NCBI GenBank assembly: GCA_030611905.1
Contig: JAUWOX010000016.1
Coordinates: forward strand, 1-13,676
DNA length: 13,676 nt
Reading direction: 5' to 3'
Source of the DNA: a bacterium
GTDB taxonomy: Bacteria; Patescibacteriota; JABMPQ01; JAQVVF01
The position numbers and the translations under genes were made by a program. The first letter of the stretch is position 1. Every line of letters starts with the position of its first letter. The notes under the pieces were generated by a model. The model was given only the letters and a program-made list of their open reading frames with translations, was not told the DNA's origin and searched no databases. This document shows positions 1-7,659 of this stretch, in pieces.

Positions 1-29
1 TAGACAATATTATATTATTTCGGTATAAT
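1..29 (+). promoter_or_regulatory. Sigma70-type promoter for the membrane protein-pheS-pheT unit
   Basis: A -35-like TAGACA at 1-6 is followed after exactly 17 bases by a perfect TATAAT at 24-29. Transcription would begin near 36, giving a leader of about 125 bases before the first gene at 163. That leader contains an inverted repeat (64-116) and short TTAATTC-type tandem words. The -35 lies at the window edge, so upstream context is unseen. Confidence 0.6.
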
Positions 30-63
30 TAAAATAACGAATTTAGAATACCGAATGCTGAAT

Positions 64-116
64 CAATAACAAATTAACAAATGAACAATTTAACGTCGTC
101 TCGTAATTTGTTATTG
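64..116. repeat. Intergenic inverted repeat with AACAAAT words
   Basis: The arm CAATAACAAATTA (64-76) is the exact reverse complement of TAATTTGTTATTG (104-116), with 27 bases between them. The flanks extend the symmetry imperfectly, with GAATC-like words on both outer sides. There is no T-tract, so it does not look like a terminator. The same words occur in the gap upstream of rplK (9534-9570), which suggests a dispersed intergenic element rather than a local regulator. Confidence 0.5.
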
Positions 117-162
117 GAATTTGATTCGACATTCAGAACTCTTAATTCTTAATTCTTAGTTT

Positions 163-534
163 ATGACTCTTCGCTCCTATCTTCTTGGAATGTTTTTCTC
201 AACAATAGTTTGTTGGCTAGCTTTCGGTTTAATCTTATTTTATATTAACCCCTATAATTCCGGCGCCTTGGGGCTTTTAGCTTTTTATATCAGTTTGTTT
301 TTCGCTTCTATAGGTACCCTGACTCTAGTAGGATTTTATCTCCGCGTCTGGTTCTCGAAAAATGAAATTTTATTCGCTCATGTTAATCCATCATTCCGCC
401 AAGCTATTTTACTTTCGATTATTTTAGTAGGTTCGCTTGTTCTTCAGGGTTTTCGTTTATTAAATTGGTGGGACGGTGCTTTATTCGTCCTAGCTATTGT
501 TTTATTAGAATTTTATTTCATATCAAGAAAATAA
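163..534 (+). CDS. Small four-helix membrane protein, function unknown
   Basis: A 123-residue, strongly hydrophobic protein with four likely membrane segments at about residues 6-28, 34-60, 80-98 and 103-121. A short polar loop (about 61-79) separates the two hairpins. It has no signal-peptide cleavage pattern, catalytic motif or recognisable family signature that I can name. The ATG at 163 has no Shine-Dalgarno. The stop codon directly abuts the pheS ATG at 535, so the two genes are almost certainly co-transcribed from the promoter at 1-29 and possibly translationally coupled. The link with pheS is positional only and says nothing firm about function. A real gene is likely because of its composition, its length and its tight junction with pheS. 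Confidence 0.75.
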   Translation: MTLRSYLLGMFFSTIVCWLAFGLILFYINPYNSGALGLLAFYISLFFASIGTLTLVGFYLRVWFSKNEILFAHVNPSFRQAILLSIILVGSLVLQGFRLLNWWDGALFVLAIVLLEFYFISRK

Positions 535-1569
535 ATGGAAAATTTAAATCAATCAAAACAACAAGCTTTATCAGAAATTAATAATGCCCAAAAACCGGCC
601 GATATTGATCGTCTGCGCATCAAATATTTAAGTCGAAAGAAAGGACAATTGACCAAAATTCTTCGAGACTTGGCCAATCTATCGATTGAGCAAAGAAAGA
701 AAATCGGTCCTCAAGCCAACCAAGCCAAGCAAGAAATTAGCCAAGCTCTAGATAGAAAATTAGATGAATTAAAAAATCAAGAGCATGTTGAATCTTTCGA
801 TGTTACTCTGCCAGGTATTGAACCTAAGGTTGGCCATCTCAATCCGATTACCATTGTCCGCCGCGAAGTAGAAGAAATTTTTAAAACTATGGGCTTTGAA
901 GTTCATGAGGGAAATGAGTTAACTAATCTTCATTACAATTTTCTATCTCTTAATTTTCCTGAAGATCATCCCGCTATGGATAGTTATGACACTTTTTTTA
1001 TTGAAAATCCAAAAGATCAAGTGGAATTAAAAGACAAGCAAGTTTTGCGCCCCCACACTTCTAATATGCAGGTAAAGATAATGGAGAAGAAGAAACCACC
1101 CCTCCGCGTTATAGTTCCCGGCCGTTGTTTTCGCAACGAAGCCACAGACGCTTCCCATGAACACACCTTTCATCAATGCGAGGGGTTTATAGTTGATGAA
1201 AAAATTTCCGTTGCCAATCTAATCTATGTCATGAAAGAACTTCTAAAAGCTTATTTTAAAAAAGATAATATAAAAGTCCGTCTTCGTCCAGGATATTTTC
1301 CATTTGTTGAACCAGGTTTTGAATTAGATTTTTAATGTTCTATCTGCCAAGGGCAAGGGTGTTCGGTCTGCAAGCAAACCGGCTGGGTGGAACTGATTCC
1401 TTGCGGTATGATTCATCCCAATGTTTTAAAATCAGCAGGTTATGAGACGAACAAATACACTGGTTTTGCTTTTGGCATGGGCTTAACGCGTCTAGCTATG
1501 ATGAAATATAATATTAGTGATATTAGATTATTCATGTCCGGCGATTTAAGATTTGTTAATCAATTTTAA
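535..1569 (+). CDS. pheS: Phenylalanyl-tRNA synthetase alpha subunit, interrupted by an in-frame TAA
   Basis: PheS forms the alpha2beta2 enzyme with PheT and charges tRNA-Phe with phenylalanine in the cytoplasm. Read across the stop, the frame is 344 codons, normal for the family. Visible in order: an N-terminal charged coiled coil (about 1-85), the motif 1 region (about 100-123), LRPHTS (171-176), motif 2 with FRNEATDASHEHTFHQ (199-214) and, beyond the stop, a CxxC-x4-CxxC knuckle (268-279) and motif 3 GMGLTRLAMMKY. A TAA at 1333-1335 (codon 267) splits this frame. The 266-residue product lacks motif 3, which binds ATP, and should be inactive alone. Both parts are conserved and in the same frame, so one base substitution or sequence error (for example TCA or AAA to TAA) would explain it. 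No Shine-Dalgarno precedes either part. pheT starts 4 bases after the final stop. Confidence 0.88.
1333..1335 (+). other. In-frame TAA inside pheS
   Basis: The codon falls between GFELDF and CSIC. The reading frame on both sides is the pheS frame, so no insertion or deletion is involved. In relatives with the CxxC insert I recall a Ser-like residue at this place, one base away from TAA, but this is from memory. Whether it is an assembly error, a real nonsense mutation or a recoded stop cannot be settled from the window. Confidence 0.9.
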
Positions 1570-1573
1570 TTTT

Positions 1574-3916
1574 ATGAAAATATCAGTCAATTGGTTAAAA
1601 GAATATGTTGACATAAAGAATCCGCAAAAGACTGCGGAAGATTTGACTATGTCGATTGCTGAAGTTGAGAGAATAGAAGATCCCAGTCAAAAATTAAAAG
1701 ATATCGTTGTTGGTGAGATAAAAGAAATTAAAGAACATCCTAATGCAGATAAATTATTTGTCGCTCAAGTTGACATAGGCAACAAAAAAATTATCCAATT
1801 AATTTTTGGTCAAGTTATTGAGCTCAAAGTTGGCGACAAACTTCCTATTGCTATCGCTCCAACAAAACTTCCAACAGGGTTAGACATTAAGAAAATAAAA
1901 ATTCGCAATATAGAATCATACGCCATGTGTTGCTTGAATTCTGAATTAGGAATTCTTGATCAAAAAAGAAATGTTCATTTTTTTGACAAAAATGTAAAAA
2001 ATGGAACAAAAATTTCTTCCATACTTGATTTAGATATGATTTTTGACATTGACAATAAATCCTTAACCCATCGCCCAGACTTATTTTCCCACATTGGCAT
2101 TGCTCGGGAAATCGCAGCTAAAGAAAGTAAAAAATTAAAACTTCCTAAAAAAATAAAAATCAAATCTGTAGATAAAAAGATCGACGTTGAAATCAAAGAC
2201 AAAAAACTTTGTCCCCGTTACATAGCTGTTCAATTAGATAATATAAAAATTACTAATTCTCCAAAATGGATACAGGAACGTCTCTCTGCTATTGGCATTC
2301 GCCCCATTAACAATATTGTTGATATTACTAATTATGTCATGCTGGAGATAGGGCAGCCGCTTCATGCTTTCGATGCTGGTAAAATAAAAGAAAAAATCAT
2401 TATCCGGGCAGCTAAGTCAGGAGAAGCTATTAAAACAATCGATCAGAAAGACAGAAAATTAGATTCTGATATGCTGGTTATTGCCGACCAAGAAAAATCA
2501 CTTGCTGTCGCCGGTGTTATGGGAGGGGCTGATTCAGAAGTTGGCGAAAAAACAACTTCAATTATTTTAGAATCAGCCAATTTTAATGCTTATTCGATTC
2601 GCCAAACTGCTAGAAAGCTAGGCCTTCATTCTGAAGCATCTATGCGTTTTGAAAAGAATTTATCGCCAACATTACCCGAAGACGCTCTTAATCGGGCTAT
2701 TCAGCTTTTCCAAGAAATCTGCCAGGCTAAAATAGCCAGCAAAATTACGGATATTTATCCAGTTAAACAAAAAGTAATTAAAATTAAATTTAATCCCCAA
2801 AAAATTGAGCAATTTTTAGGAACGAAAATTTCTTTAACCAAAGCAAAATCAATTCTTAAGTCTTTGGATTTTAAAATTACTGGTACAAGAATCTTGTCAG
2901 TTCAGGTTCCCTGGTTTCGTATGGATATTCATGCGGAAGAAGATTTATTTGAAGAGATCGCTCGAATCTATGGTTATGACAACATTAAACCCCAAGCTCT
3001 AACGCAGCAGTCAAAGCCAATTTCACTTTTGCCGGATTTAAAATTAGAAAAACAAACCCGTGATATCTTCAAGGGATTTGGTTTTTCCGAAATGATTAAT
3101 TATTCTTTTGTTTCTGAAAGACTGCTACGGCAATGCAATTTAAATCTGGAGGAACATCTTAAAGTCTTGAATCCACAATCAAAGGACTTGCAATATCTCC
3201 GCGTTTCACTTTTTCCACATTTGATAAATAATGCCAAATTTAATTTAAAAAGATTTTCCGAGACAAATATTTTCGAAGTAGGCCACATTTATCACAAACC
3301 AAATTGCGAATCTAAATCTTTGGCCGGGTTAATCAATGGACGCAAGGAAAAAATATTCTATGATATTAAAGGCATTATTGAAGCATTTTTAAACCAATTA
3401 AATATTGATTATCAGATTGAATCTTTAGAAGATAAATCAGAATACTATGCCGAGAAAAAAGCAGTACAAATAAAAAGCAACAATAAAATAATCGGCAGCC
3501 TGGGCTTAATTGATCAGAAGATATTAGATAAACTAAATATTAGAAAAAATAAAATTGCTTATTTCGATTTATCAATTGAACAATTGGCTAGAAATAAAAA
3601 GTCAGAAAAAAAATATCAACCTATTCCAAAATTTCCGTCAGTTATCTTAGATATTGCCTTTGTTCTAGACAAAACCATTCCAGCGGCAGACCTAGAAAAA
3701 GAAATATTACGAATTGGCAGGCCTCTTTTAAAAGAAATTAGACTTTTTGATGTTTATACTGGCAAGCCATTGGCAGGGAATGAAAGAAATTTAGCTTATC
3801 ATCTGACTTATCAGAATTCAGAAAAAACGCTTGAAGATAAAGAGGTGCAACAAATTCAGCGAAAGGTTATTGAGCATATTACAAAAAAGTTTAGTGCTAA
3901 AATTAGAAAATTTTAA
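1574..3916 (+). CDS. pheT: Phenylalanyl-tRNA synthetase beta subunit
   Basis: A 780-residue partner of PheS, close to the usual 790-800. Domains visible in order: EMAP/OB-type tRNA-binding domain (about 43-150, with EIKEHPNADKL and LPTGLDIKKIKIRNIES), B3/4 region including the editing site (about 210-385), B5 (about 402-472, ending EEIARIYGYDNI), a catalytic-like core (about 488-675) and the C-terminal ferredoxin-fold anticodon-binding domain (687-780, PKFPSVILDIAF). The start at 1574 (MKISVNWL, the classic PheT N terminus) is preferred over an in-frame ATG at 1553 that lies inside pheS. In the OB domain the usual V(T/C)GA-N strand reads QLIFGQVIEL, and the ESxGMLCSExELG motif reads ESYAMCCLNSELG, both divergent. 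The gene has no Shine-Dalgarno and ends just before an intrinsic terminator. Confidence 0.97.
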   Translation: MKISVNWLKEYVDIKNPQKTAEDLTMSIAEVERIEDPSQKLKDIVVGEIKEIKEHPNADKLFVAQVDIGNKKIIQLIFGQVIELKVGDKLPIAIAPTKLPTGLDIKKIKIRNIESYAMCCLNSELGILDQKRNVHFFDKNVKNGTKISSILDLDMIFDIDNKSLTHRPDLFSHIGIAREIAAKESKKLKLPKKIKIKSVDKKIDVEIKDKKLCPRYIAVQLDNIKITNSPKWIQERLSAIGIRPINNIVDITNYVMLEIGQPLHAFDAGKIKEKIIIRAAKSGEAIKTIDQKDRKLDSDMLVIADQEKSLAVAGVMGGADSEVGEKTTSIILESANFNAYSIRQTARKLGLHSEASMRFEKNLSPTLPEDALNRAIQLFQEICQAKIASKITDIYPVKQKVIKIKFNPQKIEQFLGTKISLTKAKSILKSLDFKITGTRILSVQVPWFRMDIHAEEDLFEEIARIYGYDNIKPQALTQQSKPISLLPDLKLEKQTRDIFKGFGFSEMINYSFVSERLLRQCNLNLEEHLKVLNPQSKDLQYLRVSLFPHLINNAKFNLKRFSETNIFEVGHIYHKPNCESKSLAGLINGRKEKIFYDIKGIIEAFLNQLNIDYQIESLEDKSEYYAEKKAVQIKSNNKIIGSLGLIDQKILDKLNIRKNKIAYFDLSIEQLARNKKSEKKYQPIPKFPSVILDIAFVLDKTIPAADLEKEILRIGRPLLKEIRLFDVYTGKPLAGNERNLAYHLTYQNSEKTLEDKEVQQIQRKVIEHITKKFSAKIRKF

Positions 3917-3929
3917 TTTCTTTTTTTAG

Positions 3930-3958
3930 AAAATGAGCTATCTCAAGACTCATTTTTT
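3930..3958 (+). terminator. Intrinsic terminator of the pheS-pheT unit
   Basis: AAAATGAG (3930-3937) pairs with CTCATTTT (3949-3956) across an 11-base loop, and the 3' arm runs into a T-rich stretch. It lies 13 bases after the pheT stop. It faces the terminator of the converging minus-strand gene with only 15 bases between them. Confidence 0.7.
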
Positions 3959-3973
3959 ATTTTTCCAGCAAAT

Positions 3974-3998
3974 AAAAAAAACCGACTCGAAAGTCGGT
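3974..3998 (-). terminator. Intrinsic terminator of the DHH gene, UUCG loop
   Basis: On the minus strand ACCGACT, loop TTCG, AGTCGGT is followed at once by seven T residues. It is a 7-bp perfect stem with the very stable UUCG tetraloop, starting 6 bases after the TGA stop of the DHH-family gene. Confidence 0.9.
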
Positions 3999-4004
3999 TA
4001 AAGA

Positions 4005-5270
4005 TCAATCAGTTTCGCTATGGCTTTCGTCAGTATCATGAGAAGCCAAGAGGGCAAACTGAGTCAAAAGCTCTAATTTGTCGCTATCAGACAATTGAGG
4101 CAAAAGAGCCTCTATGAGTTCACGACGCTTAGTAGGATTCGGCTCCGCCATAATCCTAGCTTGCGCGTCGGCGATAGTTAGTTTGCTTTCCGGTTTCTTG
4201 TACAACGCATCAAACTCTTCTGTTTTCGCAAAAATCAATCTTCCCACTTCCTGTGCCACACTAGCAACAGTTAGACATGTCGTCTGCTTCACATAGACTG
4301 CGAACATACTGCCGCTAGGACACCATATCCTTGCTTGTGGGTCCATTTTCTGTAGGTTGCTAATCAAATCACTAACATTGATAATTCTTCTTGTTTCATT
4401 GTATGGGAAAGTTATCACCATGACCCGATCATCAGTAGCAATATATCTGCCAACAATAACTCTGACATTCGGATAGCCTAATTTCAAATGATTCCTGAAA
4501 AGGCCTGTATCAACAAGAATCTTGGCGCTTACCAGCACTTGGCCGGCAGGAGTGTCAAAGATCTTGGAATCATCAGTGATAATGCGTTCGCATTCCCGAT
4601 GCAGCCTTCGGTGGCATCTCCACCCGTCAAGATAATCAATGCCCATTCTGTAAATATCGTTCTGGGACCAATTATTTTCTCGAGCCAAGTGCGTTTGCCC
4701 GGAAAGATATTCGGACATGCGCCACAAAAGGCTCATTCTATAAAACTGTTCCTCTGAGATATCTACGCGCCTGTTGTTATCTCGAGCGTTTACGACTTCG
4801 CTCAAGACATCAACGTCAGGATCTTCTCCTGGGAACCAGAAGTCATGATGCACTAAACGGGTCGCTGACCAGACTTCGAGTTCATCTTTGGCATATTTGA
4901 AGTGGTGATGATCATAACAGACACCAAACTCGTACTCATCCCCAATGTCGAAATGAATCACGATTTCACCCTCTGCGGGGTAATAATCGTACAAGCGTTT
5001 TCCATCAGCCTCTCGGCGAGAATTGTGAGGAATTCCTACAAAAGAAAGCTTAGTTCCAGGCAGGTCTCTCCAGTTTGGAAGCATCTTCCAGACGAAAATG
5101 GCAACCGAAGCGATAGCATCAGCATCTGGATTTATATGTGTTACCAAAATAATACTCGATGCATCTTCAAGCCTCTTTTTTAGATCATCAATTCTAGCTA
5201 ACTTCTCTTCATCAGTCAAAGCAAAGCTTAAAGTGCTTTCGTGCACAAAAATCTTTTGTGCTCCAGACAT
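4005..5270 (-). CDS. DHH-superfamily phosphoesterase-like protein
   Basis: A 421-residue protein whose N-terminal half carries DHH-superfamily signatures: motif I THINPDADAIAS (44-55, with D49 and D51), motif II FDIGD (107-111, D108), motif III DHHH (120-123), and a motif IV-like NARDNN (161-166, D164). These would bind two metal ions, usually Mn2+. The family includes nanoRNases, RecJ, pyrophosphatases and MYG1-like nucleases; SATRLVHHDF after the DHH motif recalls MYG1, but the substrate is unknown. No convincing DHHA1 glycine-rich motif is seen in the C-terminal half, which ends in a helical, charged tail. The start at 5270 is chosen because GGAGGT lies 6 bases upstream and the promoter would start transcription near 5318, downstream of the earlier in-frame starts. 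Sampled lines are about 48-50% GC against 20-35% in neighbours, suggesting transfer or different selection. Confidence 0.85.
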   Translation of the reverse strand: MSGAQKIFVHESTLSFALTDEEKLARIDDLKKRLEDASSIILVTHINPDADAIASVAIFVWKMLPNWRDLPGTKLSFVGIPHNSRREADGKRLYDYYPAEGEIVIHFDIGDEYEFGVCYDHHHFKYAKDELEVWSATRLVHHDFWFPGEDPDVDVLSEVVNARDNNRRVDISEEQFYRMSLLWRMSEYLSGQTHLARENNWSQNDIYRMGIDYLDGWRCHRRLHRECERIITDDSKIFDTPAGQVLVSAKILVDTGLFRNHLKLGYPNVRVIVGRYIATDDRVMVITFPYNETRRIINVSDLISNLQKMDPQARIWCPSGSMFAVYVKQTTCLTVASVAQEVGRLIFAKTEEFDALYKKPESKLTIADAQARIMAEPNPTKRRELIEALLPQLSDSDKLELLTQFALLASHDTDESHSETD

Positions 5271-5276
5271 GGTTCC

Positions 5277-5282
5277 ACCTCC
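5277..5282 (-). promoter_or_regulatory. Strong Shine-Dalgarno (GGAGGT) deciding the DHH gene start
   Basis: GGAGGT on the minus strand sits 6 bases upstream of the ATG at 5270. It supports the 421-residue product over the 471-residue one starting at 5420. No plus-strand gene in the window has such a site. Confidence 0.85.
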
Positions 5283-5325
5283 ATTAGCGAATATTGACAA
5301 AGAACCGTCAGTTTCTGGATTTTTC

Positions 5326-5354
5326 ATCTTAACATACCAATAAAATTTTGTCAA
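5326..5354 (-). promoter_or_regulatory. Promoter of the DHH-family gene
   Basis: On the minus strand TTGACA (5354-5349) is followed after 17 bases by TAAGAT (5331-5326), a 4/6 match to TATAAT. The predicted start of transcription near 5318 gives a 5' leader of about 48 bases containing the Shine-Dalgarno. Confidence 0.65.
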
Positions 5355-5366
5355 GAAAAATAGAGC

Positions 5367-5389
5367 TTTTCCCTTATTTGAGGGGAAAA
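5367..5389. repeat. Inverted repeat between the divergent DHH and gyrB promoters
   Basis: TTTTCCC (5367-5373) and GGGAAAA (5383-5389) form a 7-bp inverted repeat with a 9-base centre. It lies between the -35 boxes of the DHH gene (5349-5354) and gyrB (5415-5420). An operator for a dimeric regulator is possible, but nothing identifies the protein. Confidence 0.35.
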
Positions 5390-5414
5390 TATCACAAACG
5401 ACTCCAAGAACGTA

Positions 5415-5442
5415 TTGCAATAAATACTCATTTTGTTATAAT
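5415..5442 (+). promoter_or_regulatory. Promoter of gyrB
   Basis: TTGCAA (5415-5420), spacer 16, then a perfect TATAAT (5437-5442). Transcription would begin near 5449, leaving a leader of about 28 bases before the gyrB ATG at 5477, with no Shine-Dalgarno. Confidence 0.6.
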
Positions 5443-5476
5443 AAAAATGTTATAAAAAATAACTAATTTTCATATT

Positions 5477-7588
5477 ATGGCCAAGAAAAATAACGAAAAA
5501 GCTTTTCCGAAAAAGCGAAAAAACATTCCAAAAAAGGCACCCAAAAAGAATAAGAAAACTACTAAAAAAACTGGATTAATAAGTCCCGAAGAAACTTATG
5601 GAACTGAAAAAATTACTGTCTTGAAAGGACTTGAACCAGTTCGTAAAAGACCCGGGATGTATATCGGAGGCACGAGCATTGATGGCCTGCATCATTTAGT
5701 TTGGGAGGTCGTTGATAACTCTATTGATGAGGCGATGGCTGGTTACTGCAAAAATATTCAGGTTATTTTACATAATAATAATAAAGTTACAATTGCTGAT
5801 GATGGTCGCGGCATTCCAGTAGGTAAGCACAAAACCACTAGAAAATCAGGAGTAGAAACTGTTATGACGACCCTGCATGCTGGTGCAAAATTTGGAGAAG
5901 GCGGCTATAAAGTATCGGGAGGCCTCCATGGCGTTGGTGTCTCCGTAGTCAATGCCTTATCAAAATGGATAGAGGTTGCAGTTAAAAGAGAAGGCTATGT
6001 TTGGACCCAAGAATATAAAAAAGGAAAAGCCGTTAAAAAATTAGAAAAGAGCAAAAAAACAAAACAAACTGGCACTAGCATTACTTTTGAACCTGATCCA
6101 GAAATATTCCCCAAAATAGAATTCTCTTGGAAAAAAATTATCACCCATTTAAGACAGCAAGCTTATCTTACAAAAGGGGTAAAGATTACAATAACTGACG
6201 AGAGAGAAGGGCGTGAATTAGCTCCAAAAATTCCACGAGTTCTAAGTTTCTATTTTGAAGGAGGAATCTTGTCTTATGTAAAATACTTGAATAGAGGAGA
6301 AAAAATAGTTAATGAAAATCCATTTTACGTTGAAAAAGAAAAAGAAAACATTTTGGTTGAGGTCTCTCTTCAATATACCGAAGAACTCAACGGGATTGAA
6401 ATGTCTTTCGCCAATAATATCTACACCGAAGAAGGTGGCACCCATTTAATGGGTTTCCGAGCAGCTATTACTAGAGTAATTAATGATTACGCTCGTAAGC
6501 ATAATCTTCTTAAAAGCAAGGACTCTAATCTTACGGGAGATGATATTCGCGAAGGCTTAACTTCTGTTATTTCTATTAAATTATCTGATCCACAATTTGA
6601 AGGACAGACTAAGGCAAAATTAGGAAATTCCGAAGTTCGTCCTTTAGTCGGTTCAGTAGTCTCAGAATATTTTTCTGCCTTTCTAGAAGAGCACCCTCAA
6701 GATGCACGACAAATTATGGCCAAAACGCTTTTAGCTGCCAAGGCGCGGTTAGCCGCTAAAGCAGCCAAAGACACAATTATCCGCAAAGGCATTATGGAGG
6801 GCCTGACTCTTCCCGGAAAATTAGCAGATTGTTCATCAAAAAATCCGGAAGAATCCGAGATTTACATCGTTGAGGGTGATTCTGCCGGCGGTTCGGCCAA
6901 ACAGGGCCGTGATCGTAAATTTCAAGCCATCCTACCTCTTCGCGGTAAGATTTTAAATGTTGAAAGAGCTCGTATCGATAAAATGCTGTCTTCAAGAGAA
7001 ATCAAGGCTCTTATTATTGCTATGGGCATGGGAGTTGGCGAAGAAAAGAATATCAGCAAACTTCGCTATCACAGAATAATTATAATGACCGATGCTGATG
7101 TTGATGGCGCCCACATTAGAACCTTGCTCTTAACATTTTTCTATCGTTATTATTCAGAAATAATCGAAAAAGGATATTTATATATCGCCCAACCGCCGCT
7201 TTACAAAATCGAAAAAGGAAAAAAAATGGAATATGCTTATACGGAAGAAGATAAAAAACAAGTCATTGAAGAAATGTCTAAGCAATCAGATAAAAACACT
7301 AAAGCTGGAAAAGCAGGTTTTACAGTTAAAAAAATTGGACAAGATCTGCCCGAAGAAGAGAAAGTAGCTAATCTTTCAATTCAGAGATATAAGGGTCTCG
7401 GAGAAATGAACCCAACACAGCTTTGGGAAACGACCATGGATCCAGAGAGCCGTGTTATGCTCAAGGTTTCGGTCGAAGATGTCACCAAAGCAGATGAAAC
7501 TTTTGATATTCTTATGGGCAATGAAGTCGAGCCAAGAAAGCGTTTTATTCAAACCCATGCCAAAGATGTTAAAAATTTAGACATTTAA
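5477..7588 (+). CDS. gyrB: DNA gyrase subunit B
   Basis: A 703-residue ATPase and cleavage subunit of the type IIA topoisomerase that, with GyrA, introduces negative supercoils. GHKL ATPase motifs: VVDNSIDEA (N81), DDGRGIP (D108) and the lid GGLHGVGVSVVNA (148-160). A transducer domain follows (about 250-420). TOPRIM metal ligands are E466 in VEGDSAGG and D539/D541 in MTDADVDG. The C terminus has QRYKGLGEMNP (636-646) and the short tail typical of GyrB. It has no 170-residue insert of the E. coli type. ParE is an alternative but GyrB is the better default. The first 32 residues form an extra tail with 14 Lys and 1 Arg, absent from model GyrB proteins. The gene stands alone between two minus-strand genes. 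No clear terminator with a T-tract follows it on the plus strand. Confidence 0.95.
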   Translation: MAKKNNEKAFPKKRKNIPKKAPKKNKKTTKKTGLISPEETYGTEKITVLKGLEPVRKRPGMYIGGTSIDGLHHLVWEVVDNSIDEAMAGYCKNIQVILHNNNKVTIADDGRGIPVGKHKTTRKSGVETVMTTLHAGAKFGEGGYKVSGGLHGVGVSVVNALSKWIEVAVKREGYVWTQEYKKGKAVKKLEKSKKTKQTGTSITFEPDPEIFPKIEFSWKKIITHLRQQAYLTKGVKITITDEREGRELAPKIPRVLSFYFEGGILSYVKYLNRGEKIVNENPFYVEKEKENILVEVSLQYTEELNGIEMSFANNIYTEEGGTHLMGFRAAITRVINDYARKHNLLKSKDSNLTGDDIREGLTSVISIKLSDPQFEGQTKAKLGNSEVRPLVGSVVSEYFSAFLEEHPQDARQIMAKTLLAAKARLAAKAAKDTIIRKGIMEGLTLPGKLADCSSKNPEESEIYIVEGDSAGGSAKQGRDRKFQAILPLRGKILNVERARIDKMLSSREIKALIIAMGMGVGEEKNISKLRYHRIIIMTDADVDGAHIRTLLLTFFYRYYSEIIEKGYLYIAQPPLYKIEKGKKMEYAYTEEDKKQVIEEMSKQSDKNTKAGKAGFTVKKIGQDLPEEEKVANLSIQRYKGLGEMNPTQLWETTMDPESRVMLKVSVEDVTKADETFDILMGNEVEPRKRFIQTHAKDVKNLDI

Positions 7589-7632
7589 TTCTCCAAATTT
7601 TACGAATGCCGTTGGCCACGAATTTTCCGAAT

Positions 7633-7656
7633 AAAAAAAGAGAGAAAGATTCTCTC
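7633..7656 (-). terminator. Intrinsic terminator of the cysteine-rich protein gene
   Basis: On the minus strand GAGAGA, loop ATCTT, TCTCTC is followed by seven T residues. It starts 3 bases after the TAA stop at 7660-7662. On the plus strand the same hairpin is followed by AAAT, so it is a poor terminator for gyrB. Confidence 0.75.
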
Positions 7657-7659
7657 AAA

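Noticed and set aside
1335..1445. TAATG overlap at the pheS stop as a restart signal
   Set aside because: The ATG at 1335 is in another frame and gives only a short unrelated peptide. The in-frame GTG at 1387 has no ribosome binding site and would omit the cysteine knuckle.
1553..1573. Earlier pheT start at 1553
   Set aside because: It lies inside the 3' end of pheS and adds seven residues not typical of PheT. MKISVNWL at 1574 is the classic N terminus.
4114..5343. Several plus-strand open frames opposite the DHH gene
   Set aside because: They are shadows of the real minus-strand gene, with no family motifs and no initiation signals.
4005..5420. A 471-residue version of the DHH protein starting at 5420
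   Set aside because: The extra 50 residues run across the predicted promoter (5326-5354). The GGAGGT site and predicted transcription start support the ATG at 5270. An intermediate ATG at 5327 also overlaps the -10 box.
7589..7659. Plus-strand terminator for gyrB
   Set aside because: The only hairpin (7640-7656) is followed by AAAT on this strand and T-tracts only on the other. The remaining bases are TACGAAT-like words and a short TGGCCA palindrome without a T-run.
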